Of a DNA stretch of 64,000 bases, positions 38,602 through 53,600 are shown piece by piece. Location of the stretch: assembly GCF_000006565.2 (NCBI RefSeq), contig NC_031477.1, positions 6,206,174-6,270,173 of the forward strand. The letters run 5' to 3'. Source of the stretch: Toxoplasma gondii ME49. Lineage: Eukaryota; Apicomplexa; Conoidasida; Eucoccidiorida; Sarcocystidae. The translations under genes and the position numbers were made by a program. Every line of letters begins with the position of its first letter. Within the stretch, counting starts at the first letter, position 1. The notes beneath the pieces were generated by a model. That model did not search any database. It was not told the origin of the DNA and saw only the letters and a list, made by a program, of their open reading frames with translations.

Positions 38602-41600
38602 CTAAGCTTTCTCGTCCTCTCTGCCGCTGTTCCCTGAAGAAGGCCCGGCATTGGGCCCGCCAGGCTGGCCGAGGGCAGGCAGTCTCGGCAAGCCGCCCGC
38701 CCCAAGCAGAGAGTCGCCCATTCTGTGTGGGGCCTGCAGAGACTGTGGTTGAGCGTTCCGCATATCGAGCGCATGCAGCCGCGGGTCCTGCGCAGCCTGG
38801 GGCAGGAGAGGCCCGCGGAGGTCCCCGTCCCCCAGATCGGTCGCGGAGCCTCCGGCAGCACCACAGAAGCCTGACGGGGCGAAAGGGCGACCTCGCCCCG
38901 AGTCTGTAGCGTGGTTCGAGGCCCGGAGCGGAAACTCGTTTGTCCCAAACATGGGCCTGCCTCCCGCATTCATGTGCGGCGAGGGAAGCGCAGCGCCCCT
39001 GCCGATCAGCCCCCCACCTCCACTGGAAGCGTGGAGATCTGAAGAGATTCCCGGCGTCGCCCTGCCGCCTCCAAATGGCGCAGTTCCGTCCCCAAGAGGG
39101 AAACCCGGCGCTGTCGCTGCGGCCAGGTGGCTGCGAAGAGACGGGTGAATGTGCGCCGGGGGCACTGGCATGTTTCCTGGAGGGGACGGTGACGGACGAG
39201 GTCCTCCTGCTCCAGGTCCCACACCGCGCGTCATTCCCGTCGAGTTTCGTCTGCCGAGCAAGAACTCTTCGTCGACGCCAGACACTTCCTCGCCTGCGCC
39301 GTGACGCCCCAAGCTTACTCCCATGGCGGCTCCTGCATGCAACGACCCTACAGAAGACCCCCACATGTCCCCCACTCTTCTCTGCTGAGCGAGCTGGTCG
39401 TGCAAAGCATTTTCGACGGCAGCAGCGCCATTGCAGTACTGGCGACTGAGAAGGGCAGCGGCTGCCCGAGCGGCGAGAGCGGGACCCCGGTTGTCTCCTT
39501 CGTCTCCCGCACCTCGTCGACCCTCAGCTCCACGCGTCTCGCCTTCTAGCATTTCTCGCGCAACTTTCTGGTGGAGGAACATGATGCTCGGATGGGGCGG
39601 GGCCTCGGAAGGCGGGTGCGGAATGTCGATGCGGACGCACCACTTGTCGTTCCCCAGAACCTGGGCCTCGCCCTCCCGAGTTGACGTCTCCTGTAGTGTG
39701 CCTTCGACCTCACTCAGGGTCTGGCCTCGCGTGCGAGCCCCACCCGAAGCCAGCGAGGCTGAGGAGGAAGCCAAACTCTCCCCCGGAGCCCCGAATCGTC
39801 TCTCGCCCCCTGCGCCGCCGTGCTGGCTCATCATGAGGAACAGCGACGGTCCGGCGCCGGCTTGGGATGACCTAAGAGCCCCAGGCTGCCCGAAGGACAG
39901 GAGGGAACTGGTGGGCGAGGACGCATTCGAAAGGGCCTTAGACGCGCTCGACAAAAGCCCCGAAGACCCTTGCCACGCCTCCTGCGGCAACCGCGACATG
40001 AAACTCCCATCAGCCGCCGCCGAGGCCTGGTCTTCAGAGAAATGCCGGACTCCTTCTCGAAGTTCTCCTCCCATGTCTCTCAACAGGACCGAACTTTCGT
40101 CTTGACCCTGCTGCGGAGTCTGCCCCACCCCGCCCCGCGACTCTTCGTTTCTTCGCCTCGACCCTTCGCCGACGACCCCCGTCGCTTCCTTCGCCCCCGG
40201 TGTCGGAGCTTGAACGGGAAGCTTCTGGAGCGCCGCCGAGTCCCCGCGGGCCTCGTCCACGCCAAGCGACTCAAAACCTGGCACCCCGCTCGCGCCTCGA
40301 TCGCCTGTCTCCGGTGACGGGCTGACGGAGCCTGGTCCAGCTGTCTGGCCGTGGCCACTGGACGGAGTGCTTCCCATCATGAAGCTCAGGTCCATCAGAT
40401 CCCGGATTTCTTCTTCTTGCACCTCGGCGTTGTTCGGCGGTGTTGCATCGGCTTGGCCCTCGCCTTCCGCCTCCCACAAAAAGACGAAGGGGGCCATCGG
40501 GGCACTCCCTTCTGCAGGGCCTCGACGCCGGTCTTCACGGCCGTCTCCGCCACCTTGGGCTCCGAGCCCGCGCGCCAACGCGCCGTCACCACCCGCGCCG
40601 CCGGCCGCCCCCGAGGCAGTGCCCGCTCCTGGACTGCCCCACACACTTGGAGCCCAAGAGGGGCGAGTCACCAGGCCTGCACCCGGCCCAGAACCGAGCG
40701 CAGCTCCGTTGCCTGGCGCTCCGGGGAGGCGCAGCAGGTTCCTCTGGGACGCGTCGAAACGGCTTCCAGATGAATCGTGGCCGGAGAGGTTCTCTGAGAG
40801 AGACGGCAACGCAGGCAGCAGGAACGAGGTCGATCCGCCAGACTGTTGAGAGAGCACGAACTGTCTCTCCTGGGGCGTCAGGCCCTGTCCGAGTCTCGAT
40901 GCGAGCCCGCTGGCAAGCAGCGGATGTTGCGGGCGCGACTCCGATGAGTTATGAAAGTCCGAGATATGAGGATGCGACGGGAGACCTCCCATGGGAACGT
41001 GGGCAGGGCCGAGGTTGTGGGGGAGCAGTGGCGACTGGTTGAATTGGAGGTCAGGGGCTCGAACAGGGCCCATTTGTTGCCGGAACGGAGGAAGATCTCC
41101 CAAAGGGAAGCGACTGCGGAACCCTTGCTTGACATCGAATTCAAACTCGCCAAGCGCGCGGGACACGTCGCCTCCAGGCGTGTACTTTCTCCAGGCTTGC
41201 ATGCGCCACAGAGACGCTGAAGAACCCTCTGCCGCGCCCTGCGAGCGCCTCCTTCGATCCTGAAGAGGGCCAACGACGACCGCGGCTTCCTTGCTTTCAC
41301 TCCCACCAATGCGTCCATCGGCGACCTTCTCAGTATGGCCCTGCGCCCAAGACTCTCGCGGAAGTGGCACGTTCCCCACGGCTCGAGCGAGAGCCGGCGT
41401 TGCAATCTCGAACTTCGACAGGTCTCTGAGGGCTCTGTGGAAGTCGAGGAAAGCCCGCGCCTGTGCGGCGGCATGCTGTTGCGGCCCTTGAGAAGCTGCT
41501 GCTTGGGAAATCTTCTTCATTTCCGCCGTATTTTCGAGGAGAAGAAGCACGAGTATAGCCCGCTTATTTGCATCCCACCTCACGCAAATGTCAGCGGGGT

Positions 41601-44600
41601 AGTGAGCGCCGAGCGACTCCAGAAGGACCTTCCAGAAGGCGACAGAATTCAGCGAGGCGATGCCAGCGGCTTGCGGGTTTTGGACCCCGCCCAGAGCTCC
41701 CGACGCCGCATCGGCGAAGGACGGAATCAAAAGATGCCCGTCCTCCCGCGCCACCATCTCACCCGACCGGGAGTCGAAGGCGATGTAGCGGCACCTCTGT
41801 CTGACTTCCGCAGACGCTGAGGCGGAAGCACCCCGGGCCTGGGCGTCAGCGTTCTCTTGCGGATTCAGCGACGCAGGCAGAAAAACCTCTCTCTGCAGCT
41901 CCGACAAATGCAGAAGCCGCACCAGTGCCTGGAGCGCGTTCTCCAACATCCGCTCGCGGCTTCTGGCCGTCGCCACGCGCTGAGCTGCGTGGACAGAACC
42001 CCAGTACTGCCGGACTTGTTCTTCTTCCCTCACCGTTGGGAGCGGAACGGCTGTTGCCACGGCCTCTGTGAGACGCCGGAGGCCCGACGCATCTTCTTCC
42101 TTCGCCGGCAGCCGCATTAGGTCCGCCAGGTCGGTCGCGAACTCTCGGTACGACCACTGTCTCGCTGCCCGGGCCCGACTCATCGCCTCTGCGTCGGAAA
42201 GATCCGCACCCGGACGCGTCTCCCTCTGTTTCTCTTGGCATATATCCGCCACGGACCAGTCCGCTTCTTCCAGATACCGCCTTCTCCGCCACTCTCCCGC
42301 AAGCCCCAACCGTCCCGCGTCGGATGCTTCCCCAGGAAAAGCGGAAGCCTGCGAGCCTTCACCTGCTTCACTTCTTCGGGTCTCCCCGGCGTAGCTCCCG
42401 GATCCCTGCACCTCTCCTGACTGTCGAAGTGCGTCGAGCAGTGAATCAAAAATTCCAGAGAAGTTCGAAGCCGGGGCCGGCGCCAAGACAGGAGGCATGG
42501 GGGGTTGACGCACGCCCCCTTCTCCCGACGACGGAGACAGGGGAGCGTCTTTCTGGCGAGACGGCAGCTCCACAGGGAGGAGAGGCGGTTGATTCTCCGA
42601 GGACGGGCAGGTGGCCGGCTTCTCGTCTGCGGGTGTCTGTTTGACCGCGTCTCGCGTCCGGGCCTCATCTTGCTCTGCCTTTCTCTCCGCCTCTCGTGCA
42701 TCTAGCGCTCGTCCAGGAAGTGTGACAGGCGCAGGCTCTTCCACCTTCTGCGACTTCTCTGAAGAGAGGATAACCGGCGACGACTTGGACACGGGCGGGG
42801 AAGCAGGGGCCTTGGGCGGAGACGACGCAGTGGCAGCCGCCGAGGCGACGGTCGGCGCCCGAGTGTCTCTAAGTCTCTCAGGCGGCAAAGACAAGGGTGA
42901 CGAAGGCGTCAAGCGTCCCTCGGCCGCGAGCGCCGCAGGGGCGAGAGGTAAGAGGGGTGGAGACGAGCCGACGACGCCTTGCAGCAGCGGACCGGAGCGA
43001 GAAGACGAGGGCGAGGAGGCCGCCGCGGGGAGAGCAGAGTACCCTGGGACCGATCCGTCTGGCGGCCCTGTCGGATTTGAAACGACCAAGTGGCGGTACT
43101 CCTTCTTGACCTGACCTGTGCGATCGAGCATGTCCGCAGTGATTTGGGAGTAGTCCTCGAGGCAAACGAGCTCGTTCTCCAGAGCTGCCAGCAACTCGGT
43201 GGCGAGGGGACAGACCACGCGGACGTGTTGTGTCTCCGTCTTGTCGGGGTTGTCGAACTCGAGCACGGCAGAGTGAAGGAACATGCGCGCGCACCAGGAG
43301 CGGTCAACGGTGCACTTGTAGAGGTCGCAGTACTTGGTGTCACCGACAAGAGGGTGGCCAATGTGGCGGAAGTGGACCCGAATCTGGTGCGTGCGGCCCG
43401 TGTGGATCCGCACCCGACAGAACGAGAACTCCTGAGAATACGAGAAATCCTTCTTCGCCGCCGTGCCGCTCACGGGGCTGCCCTTGCCGCTTCCTGCGGC
43501 CTTGGCGCCCGCGGCAGCTGCTCCAGATCCCCTGGCTCTGTCCGAGGGCGCGGAAGAGGACGACGAGGACGAAGAAGGCGAGGACGCAATGCGAGCGGCG
43601 ACAGACATCGCCGCCTGGATCTTCCGGTGCACAGGCTGGCGGACCCCAAAGACGCGAACCACTTGGTACTCCGTGAGGGCTTCGTCGCCTCCTTCATCGG
43701 GTCCGACGACCTCGGAGAAATGGGACTTTGACCGACTCGAATCGAAGTCGCGCGTCGCAATCGGGTGGTCGATCCGCGCATGCAGTTTGTCCAGGCGGCC
43801 GTGGCACAGCAGAAGGTACTCCTTGTGGACAAGGCGCTTCCGGAACTGCTCGAAAATGGACTCGCGCGCTCGGCGTGTCTTGGCAATCAGCAGGGAGCCG
43901 GACGTCTCCAGATCTGTCCGGTGGCACAGGCCGCACTCCATCTCCTCCCAGCGGCGAACTGTCTCGAGGCGAGGATACTTCTTCATCATGTAAAGGTGGA
44001 AGCTCTCGATTTTTCCGCTACTGATCATGTCCTCCAGCGAGATGTGCGCAAGCGCTTCCTCGAGCTCTTGCGGAGTCGCGACACGGGGAACGAAGACGGG
44101 CCGGTCTCGCCCAAAGCCCGAGCAGTGCCAGAACGCAGGTTTGTACAGGACCATCCACGTTGATCCTTCCTCAACCACGTACGGGGCCGCCTTCTTGAAG
44201 ACTCGCCGGCTGAGGGCCTTCCCGCTCCCGTACAAGCTCTGTTCGCCCACGACAAGTTCTTCTTCCTGAGTCGCCTGCAGATCGGCAGACTCTTCTTCTC
44301 CCTCTTCGCGGTACGCCCCCTCGTTCTCTTCGTCATCGCTGTCTTCGCGCTCGTCCACGGCAGCCACTAGCTTCCCCGGAGCCCCCGAGGCAGCGGGCGA
44401 GGATGGCGAGGCGCCTATCACGCCAGCGCCCTTAGCATGCTGTACTCCAGACAGCAAAGGTCCCCTGCTCGAGGACCCCTTTGCGAGGCCCCGCGCTGCT
44501 CCCTGAGCCCCCTCGCCTCCTGCGGCTTCACCTCCTGCGGCCCGCGCTGCCGCCACGGGACTGGAGCCGCCGGTTTCTGGGCTCTTCACTGGCGGCTGAG

Positions 44601-47600
44601 AAGCCCGCTGGGAAGAGGCCTTCTTCCCACCGGCCTCTTCCAGCAATCCGTGGGCCGACGCCGAGCTCTCTGCAGGCGTGCTGGAGCTTCCCCAACTCGA
44701 CGGACCCGACACCACCGACCCTCCAGCGGAGACCGACGCAGACAGAGGCGGAAGTAGAAGGCCCCCGCGTCCTGCGCTGGCTTGAGGCTTTCCGTCTCGA
44801 GCCGAAGACGTCGAGTCGCTTCCGAGAGTGTCTCCGCTCACGCCTGCACACTGTGCCTCTACCGCGGTCCCTGTGCCGGCTCCGCCCGCTGCTGCCAAGA
44901 GACCCGCGCCACCAGCTCCCCACACGCTCGACGGCGAAGACGCCACCGATGTAGCCAGCGCCTTGCTTAGGAAGGCGGATGGCAGCTGGATTTGTTGGAG
45001 AGCGGAAAGCACATCGGTCTGCCGCGGCAACACCAACTGGGAAGCTCGCGAAAGGTGAAAAACCTTCAAGAGAACCCCTGCGGCCCACGCGACGAGGGCC
45101 ACCGGATCCGTCTGCTGGGGCGCGGCTCTGCCGCCGGCGCCGGGCGTGGAGCCCACCGCAGTCGGAGACGAGAGGAGAGATGCCGGGGCTGTCTGCTGAA
45201 GCTGAAGTGACAGCGCCGTCCGCTGTTGGAAGAAGTCGAAGATCTTCCGCAGGCCCCCGTCGATGAAGCGGCGACCTTGCTGGCTGTCTCCAAGTTTGCA
45301 AATAAGCCGCGGCCCCAGGAACAGCCACATAAGGATCACAGAAGCCACGCCAAGGAGCGGAGACGAGGCCGCGCTACCTCCCGCGGGTTCCTTGTCAAGC
45401 GCCGCCAGACAGTACTGGGCAACTAGCTTTCGAGTGACCAGCTGACCTCCCCGAGTAACGGAGAGAAGCGCGAAGAGTTCGGACGCTGCTCGTCGTCGGC
45501 AGGAGAACAGTCGGTAGAACGCTTCCAGTCGGGCGTCGCTGACCGAAGCCTCTTGCGCTGCCGAAGATGCCTTACCCGCAGCGACGCCTGAGTAGAAGCC
45601 CTCCTTCTTAGGTCTTGCCATCGCTGCCGCTGATGCTCCACTGGCCTTGGCTCCTTTCTCGCCGGAATCGCCTTTCCTCGCTCCCGCCGCGCGTTTCTCG
45701 CCGGCTTCGGGCTCTGCAGCGCCCTGGCCGTGGATCTCCCGGTCCAGCAACACCTGGATCTCTTTGATAAAGATGGGGCGCTGCTGCGTGGAGAAGCACG
45801 TCGAGCAAATGGCCTCCAAACTCTCCGCGCATTCGGAAATCTCGTCGACCGCAACGCTTCCTATTCCTGCGCCGACCAACACTGCCCACGACGCTGACGC
45901 TGGCGCCCCCGCGCCGCATGCAGCTCCCGACCCTCCAGCGCTCTCGCTACTCCCCAGTGTCTCCCCTGAAGTACGGGCTTCAACCCCGCCCTTCTTCTCG
46001 ACCCCGCTGTCTCCACCGATCGCAGACACCGCCGCGTTGCGGTAGATCTGGCTGACACGGGAGAGAAATTCGTCCACTAGGATCGCTGCAGCTTCGCGCA
46101 GCAGAGCCGGGGACGCCATGTGTTGCTTGTCGGAGACTCTCTGCAGGAGTTGCTGAGCCGCAGGGGACAGGCGCATCTGGATGGCACCCGGTAGAGCCAC
46201 GATGCTAAAGGAGGAGCCGCGAGAGATCGTTGACGAGGCGGGAGACAGAGGCGGAGACGAAGCGGAAACGGACCCCAGATGCGCTGACGCAGGCCACGCC
46301 ACGCCAGTCCCCAAAGTGTTTTCTCCACTCGCATCCTCGCGCTTGTCTTCCCCCGGTCCTGCCGCCGAACTCTGTTCCACCGCGGCCTGCATTGCAGACT
46401 CAGCCGCCTCCTTCTTGCCCTTCTTCGACCCCACGGCTGAAGCTTCTACAGAGGACACCTTCGTTCCGGAACTCGGCGCCCCTTCACTCTGACTGCTGCC
46501 GTCTGCCTTCTTGTCGCCAGTCTCGCCGCTCTTCTCAGAGGGCGCCGCCTTCCCACTCGAGCTCGCCCCTCCGGTTGTTCCCTTGTGCTTTCCGTCCGCT
46601 GCCTCCACGACGCCTCCGCCTGATGTTTTGGCTGCCGCGGGAGAAGTCGATGAGGACTTGCCAGGCACGATATTAGCCACGCTCACTGCCTTCTTTCCCG
46701 ACGCGGTCCCCTCTTTGTCCGGAGACACGGAAGCTTGCGCCGATTTCGTGCGGTCACCTTTCGAATCATCCGGCGTCGCCTTCTTTCCTCCCTTGGTCGT
46801 CTTGGTTGCCGTCGTTGACCCCATCACTCTCACGTCGTCTTCGTCCTCAGAGACCGCCGAGCCGGCTGCCGCACTCTTCTTGTCGGCCGAAGACGCAGAC
46901 GGAGACGCGCCTGCGCTCGGTGGCGCAGCTGCCTGGACCGCAGTGTCTTCTAGAGGAAAATCGTCTTTCTCCTGGCCCTTCGCGGCCGCCTTGAGGAGGG
47001 TCGTTTCTTCTCTTCGCTGGTCCTCAGCCAGCCGCGCAATGACACTCTTCCGGTTGCTGGGGATCGCCGCACGCGGGAGCACCTTCTTCTGTTTCTTCTT
47101 CTTCTTCTTGCCGCCGCCTCCGGCGCCGTCGTCGCCTTCGCCTTCGTCCAAGTTGTGCAGGTGAGCCGCGCAGAGCACGCGGTCGCCGGCCCCGCCAGCG
47201 CCGTCGGGAGGAATCGAAAGAAGGTCGTTGCCTTCCAGGAGGAAATCTCCACTTCCCGCTGCGCCCGAGACTGTCGAGGCGAGGGGGGGCAGCGACGCGG
47301 ATGCGACGCCCTCTCCCAAGTCGAACTCGCCTCCAACGCCGTCTCCGCAGTGGTGGTGCGCAACTTCGTAGAGCCTAACCTTCTCCAGGAGTGCCGAGCT
47401 CTCCCTGTAGCGAATTGAGGCGGGGCTTTCGATCAGGCCCTTCTTCTGGACGATGATGACGTCGCCCCCTCGCTTGTTTATCTTGCGGATCGCGCAGCTC
47501 CACCGGCGAATGTTCTGCACCGTCCTCAAGTGGCACTCCTCGAGCACGAGGAAGTTCTCTGCGTCGTCCTTCATCGTGCTCGATGGCAGCGGGGACAAGT

Positions 47601-50600
47601 ACCCTCGCGCGCGGACATGCGGCACGAGCCAGTCCAATATGTACGTCTGGAGTTGCTGCTTCGCGTCGCACACCAGCGCGCCGACGCAGAAGAGGTCGAC
47701 AGAGTCGGCAGAAAACCACTTGAAGACAAGAAGCGGAAACTCGTCCGCGTCCTCGAGCGGGAACGTGAGAGCTGGAGGCGGGAGAACGACCCCCGGGACC
47801 GCGGAAGCCGCTGCGGTGATCGCCGCCGACGAGAAAGTAGAACCCTTGAGCCACGCGGACGCCTCCGAGCAGCATCTCTGCGGAGCCGCGACGAGCAAAA
47901 TCGTGATATCTGGAGCAGACGAGTCGGCGAGCTGTCGCTTCGGATCCGCGTAGATCTCCAGGTCATCTAGGGGGTCCATGTACACGAACCGCCTCCGCCC
48001 TTTACGCGTGGGGTCTGGATCGGGTCTCAGCGCGTACAGGAGAAAGGCGTCCCTAGGCGTCGGCAGCCACCACAGCTCTCGCTCACTCTGTTGGTTCAGA
48101 AGCGCCAGCTGCTGCTCGCAAGCCTTCGCAGTCGATGGATTCTTCCCCTTCCCGGCCCCCCCAGAAGAAGTGCCCGCGGTCGCGTCGTCTGCGCCGACAT
48201 CGCACTCTTCGATTTGCGCGTGAAGCAGTCGCCGGAAGGCCCAGTACAGCCGCTGCACGGTGAGGGGTTCGGACACAGCAGGAGGGGGTTGGGTCGTCGC
48301 GTGAAGAGCAGAGGCCCCGGCAGAAGGCGACGGCGACGCAGAGGACGGTGACGAGACAGGAGGCGTCAAAGGGTTCGGGGCTGGAGCACCCGCGAGGAGA
48401 CTGCCCCCGGTGGGAGTCAGGACGCTTTTTCTCACGAGGAGGCGAGCCCGAATCGGCAGGCTGTCCTCGATGGAGAAACCCTCGAGGCCCTTCAAGTCTT
48501 CAGCCAGCAGCAGCCCCAGCTCCAAGCCGTGGTACCGGATGCGGCGGCAGACGCTGCTTCCCGTCAGAAAGGCGCTTCCTGCGCCTCCGTTCAGGCCCCG
48601 ACTCGCGAGGGTTCCACAAGTCGGGAAGGGAACCACTCCTGAGTCGCCTAGCCCGAGCAGCTCTCTCTCCAGCGCCGATGCGTGCGCCGCGCCAGATGCG
48701 CAGGAGCCCGAGGCAAAGGCAGACCCAAAGCCGCCCGAGTTCGCCGATCCTGGTTTCGCAGTGAAAGAGGCGTCAGGAGGCACGTCGTTGAAGGCCGGGG
48801 TCCCCGCCCCTCCAGCTGGCGAAGTCAGAGAGCAGGACGCGCGAGGCGAAGGCGCGAAGGAAGACAACGACGAAGAGAGAGCCGCAGGACAGAGAAGGAA
48901 GACTCCGGGGTCGGCGGCTGCGGCGATGCGCTGCTCAAAATTCAAACGCGGTAACACGCGATCCAAGACAGGCACTACATGCGTGGGGTCGCCCGAGCCT
49001 GAGCTGCTGCCCCCCCCCAACCCGCATATGCGCCCTTTCTTCTTCCCGCACTTGCCGCCTGTGCCCGACGCCTGAGAGGACGAGCTCTTCTCACCAGATC
49101 CCGGAAGTGGCAGCGTCAGAGGAATCTTGCGAATCGTCGCGAGCTGGGATTGGTAGTCGGCTGTCTCCCCGCCCAACACTGCTTGTTGGCCTCCAGACGC
49201 CGATGACGCCTCTGGAGGCGGCGACGGGATATCACGCAGAAGACCCGGCGTGGAAGCTTCTGGAGCGTTGCCAGTCGACGCCGCTGTGCCGGAGGCACTG
49301 CCGACCTGGGAAGGGGCAGCGGCCGGCATACCGAACGACGTCGGAGAAGCGAGATCTGGACAGTCGTGTTCCATAGCTCGAAGGATAGCAGAGACGTCTG
49401 CGGCGAGGCTCGTTCGAATGTCCTCGCCACGCAGCGGGTCCGGCTCCTCCGAAGGGCGTACGTCGCCTGTCTTCGGGGACGTCGCAGTACCTTCTCCCGG
49501 TTCGTCTGCTTTCGCTTTCTTCTCCACTTCCTCTTTCGCGCCCTTTTTCTTCTTACCCTTCTTCTTCGAAGACGCCGCGCCACTGCTGCCATCCACTGTG
49601 CCGGCTGCGCACCCCTTGGCCTGCGTCGTGCCGTCCTTCTCCGCCTTGTCCGTTGCGCGTGCGAGAGCCTTGTCTCCTAGCTCGCCCTCCAGGCTCTGTG
49701 ACCCTGGCTTCAATCCGCTTTCGCTCGGTCCACACTCGAGCGCAGTGACCAGCAGATGGAGGAGGACGGAGCTGACGGCTCTGCGAAGTTGAAAGCCCCG
49801 AGACACACTCTGGACTGCGACGACGTCGGGGACGGAAGCGTCTCCCCAAATCGCTGACACGTCTTCCGGCTGGAAGGCCGCCTCACACCAGGTCACATTG
49901 TACCCGTGCTCATGGAGGAAAGAGGGCAGATGCACTTCCGGGCGCGCGAGCGAGAGATACGCGCGAATCAACTCGTGGGGGCGAATGCGCTCAAAGACCA
50001 GATGCCGCCGGTCGCGGAGGAAGCGCCGCATGGTGCGGAAATCTGGGAGGAAGAAAGCCTCAGATAGGAACGCTACGAGCTCGACAGTCTCGCGGGTCGA
50101 CAGGTCGTACTCGTGGCCCAGATGGTCGAGCGCCCCGCCAGTGGCGCGGCCCGCAGAAAGCGCTGCCGAGCGGTCGACACATCGAGATGGGTCCGCTGCA
50201 GAGGGCGGAAGCGAGGGCGGCAAGGGAGAAAAAGAAGGTTCGTTTGGAGCCGGAGACACGGTGTCTGCGCCACTGCGCGTCTCTTTCTCCTCTCCAACAC
50301 CTCCTCCGCTCTTGGTCGCGTCTCGCCTGTGCTTGTCGCCTTCAGACCCGGCCACTGCGGACGTCTCTTCGCTCTTTCGTTCCGATGTTCTGCGCTCTTC
50401 TTCAGCTTCCGGCTCAGCGAAAGAACTTGTTCGCAGTCTCTCCACCGTGAATTTGGAAAGAATCCCCTCACTCTCCTTCACGCACTCCCGACAGCACCTC
50501 CACAAATCTGTCAGCCGCTCTGTGACCGCCTGTCTGAGCTCTGCCAACGCTTCTGGTTCGGGAACGTCTTCTCCCGCGACTTCCCCCTTCTCATCCCCTT

Positions 50601-53600
50601 CGCTCTTCTCACCCTTTTCGTTCTTCTCGCCCTTCTCGTCTTCCTTCTGTAAAGCTGAGTCATGGGGTGTTTGTTTCTCGCTAGGTGTGGGCTGGACGCC
50701 TCCGGCCGCGCACGCGTCAGCAGACGCGCCGGCGCCCACGCGGTAAAGCAGAGAGCGGCTTCTTCCCTCTCGACACAGAATCTCGACTTCGTGGCGCAGA
50801 GTGGAAATTCTGTCAACAAGTCGGTGAAGCGGATCCTTCAAAAGAGTCCCCAATTCATCCACCAGCAAACGCCCGTTGTCCGACAAGTGCGTGCGCGCCC
50901 AGTGAGCGATGACCTCTGCGGTCTCTCGAGGTCCGACATGCGTCGGTGACGACGCAAGGCTTTCCGTCCTTTCTCTACGCTCCTTTTCTTTGGTCGGGGA
51001 CGCCTGCTTTTCCTCGGCAGACGCTGTTGGGTTCCCATTTTGCGTCTTCTCACCTGCTGTCGCCTCTCCTTTCTCCCCGGAAGCACTCGACACGCCGGAG
51101 GCAGCAGGCTCGACGGCGCTTGGCTCGGATCTGCTTGCAGACATGACGGCTGTAGCGGCTGCTGCCCCTCCCTCCTCGTCGTCGCGGAAGAAGAAAGAGA
51201 TAGCGGCAAGGAGTTTCCTGACTCGTAGCCCTTCTTCGTCTGTGCCGTCCCTGGCCGACGCATCCGCGTTCTTCGCCACTGTCTCCAACGCGTGCACCTT
51301 CGGCGGTGTCAGGGCGCTCTTGTAAGAGCGCGCGACAAAGGGCGTGACGTAGTTCGTCAGCCACTCGTCGTAGAGAACCTCGCAGATGGCGTGCCGGAGC
51401 TCGAGGAGCAAAATTTTCTCGAGATACTGCATGCGGAGAACGAACCAGTAGTGGTTTTCCACGAGTTCAGGCGAATTGGCGGCGAAGACCACGGCCTTCT
51501 CAACGGCGACTTCAAAAATCCACTTGATCACGGGAGCGAGGACCGTGTACCGTCTCTCTTCCGCGAGCGTTCGCGGGCGCCAGGCCGACTCGAAAGTCTC
51601 GTGAAACGCGTTTCCATCGCCTTCAAAAAACGGGCGGACACCCGGCACGACGGAGGCATTCGAGGAGACAGCTGGGACTCCACTTCCGGCGCTCGGACAC
51701 GAAAAAGGAGACGCAGTCCCGCTGACCAAGCCGCCCGAGTCTGCCCCTGTCTTCCCAGCGTCCGCAGCTGCAAGTCCCAGCTGCCGTTCACTGTTGGAGT
51801 CGTCGCGCTGTTCGGGCGCCACCTCCGCGTGTCCGTCGCCTTCCAAAGACGCCGACGCCTCTCCGCTCGCCCTGGCTCCGCTCCCGCCCACAGGGGACGA
51901 GCAAGCTGACCCGGAGACTGCAGTCGCCCCACTTGGCTTGTTTGCCAGATTGATCCAGGGTCGCTTGATCTCCGCCTCCGTGATACCTAAGTCGTAGAGC
52001 GTCCGGTAGTAGAGCCACGGATTCAGCTCGAGAAGGTCGCCCGAAAGGTCCACATCTCCGGCCTGGACCGCATCGATGTAATCCTCTGCGACGTATACTG
52101 CCCCCGCACAGAAGAAGTCCCGGTGGCACTTCCACTCCGTGAAATCTACCTTGCTGCTGAGCCTCTCCACGCGCCCATCGCCAATTCGAAACCAAGGCCC
52201 ATCCTCCTCGGGGCGCAGCAGGAGGTAGTGCGATGTATGCGCGCCGCAGCCGTCTCCGCGGCTGTCTCCTTCGCGAATGAAGAGCGCAAAAAGCGAGAAC
52301 CACTTCTCTTGGTTCCCGACATTCCCCGCACTCGCTGCGCCGTGGTTCGCCGTCGACCCCGGTCCTCCAGGCCCCGCGCCCGCCCCACCCTGAGCGCTCG
52401 TCTGACCGGAGCCCTGAGCGCCCTGGCCACCCTTCCCGTCGCCTTTGCCTGCGCCCTTACCGTCTCCTTGAGTGCTGGCGAGGTCGTCTTCATCACTGAT
52501 AGCGAGTTCCTCGTCTTCCGTGATGTCAGACTCCTCTTCTTGGGCGTCTCGCGACACTTTATTTCCTTTCCTCGACTGTTGCAGCTTCTTCCGCAGTCGC
52601 CGTCGCTGCTTCTCGCGGTCTACGACGCCCGTCGTCGTGCCAGCCCCTTTCTCGCCTCCATTTCCTTTCGAATGGCCGTCAGCGTTTCCTGCCTCGTTCG
52701 CGTTCTGCTGCTGCCGTAGCTGCAGGAGCTTGTGGGCATCAAGCCGCAGAGGTGCATCGAAAAGCTCGCCCTTCTTACATTGCTTCACAGATTGCAGGTA
52801 GACAAAGAGCACCTCCGGGAAGTGCTGGAGGACCTTGCCGCACGACTCGAGCGCCTTCTGGAGCGAATGAACATGCTTGCACCGCGTGAAACCAGCGGAG
52901 ATGTCCGGCACGCCGTCTGCGTTCAGCAGCCCCGTCGAACGATCCGAGGAAGAAAACAGCTCGTGACATGTGGCCTCGAGATGGTCGCAGGAGGTGAAGG
53001 CAACGCCGTCCACGTCGGTCCAGACGCCTGCGGGAGCAGGCCCTCCCGGAACGCCTCCCGGCGATGGTAGACCGCCCTCCTCGCCGGCCTCCGCGTCTCG
53101 TCCTCCAAAGGAAGAGAAGGAGGGAAAGGCAGAGCCTGCAGCCGCAGCAGCCGCCGCAGCAGCCGCGACCGCGCGCGCCTGGTACTCGTGAACTTGGTGG
53201 GTTTCCAACTTAGCCTTCGCTAGCTCACGCATCAACAGAGAGAAGAGCTCTGTGTGGACCTTGACCAGCGGATCGGGCACGTCCATTTTCTGCACGTCGT
53301 GCATGTGCAATGCCTTCAGCACCGCCTTGATGTTCGGCTGTGGAGGCATGTCAATCATCGCCTCGGGGTACCGGTCCATGAGGTCGCAGCAAAGGCAGGT
53401 GTCTCTGTCGAGCTTCATTTGCTTCAGAAACATTTCTGGGTCCTCTGCGCCATTAGTGCCTCCGCTGCTCCGGCCTTCGTCGTCGCTCTTGCGGCCCGGC
53501 CCCTCGCTCGGCGGCCCGCTGCCGCCCTGCACAAAGGGAGCGCTCCATGCGGCCGCGTGGTACGCCGTTGTCTTGCAGCGGCAGCAGCAAGTGCACCGCT

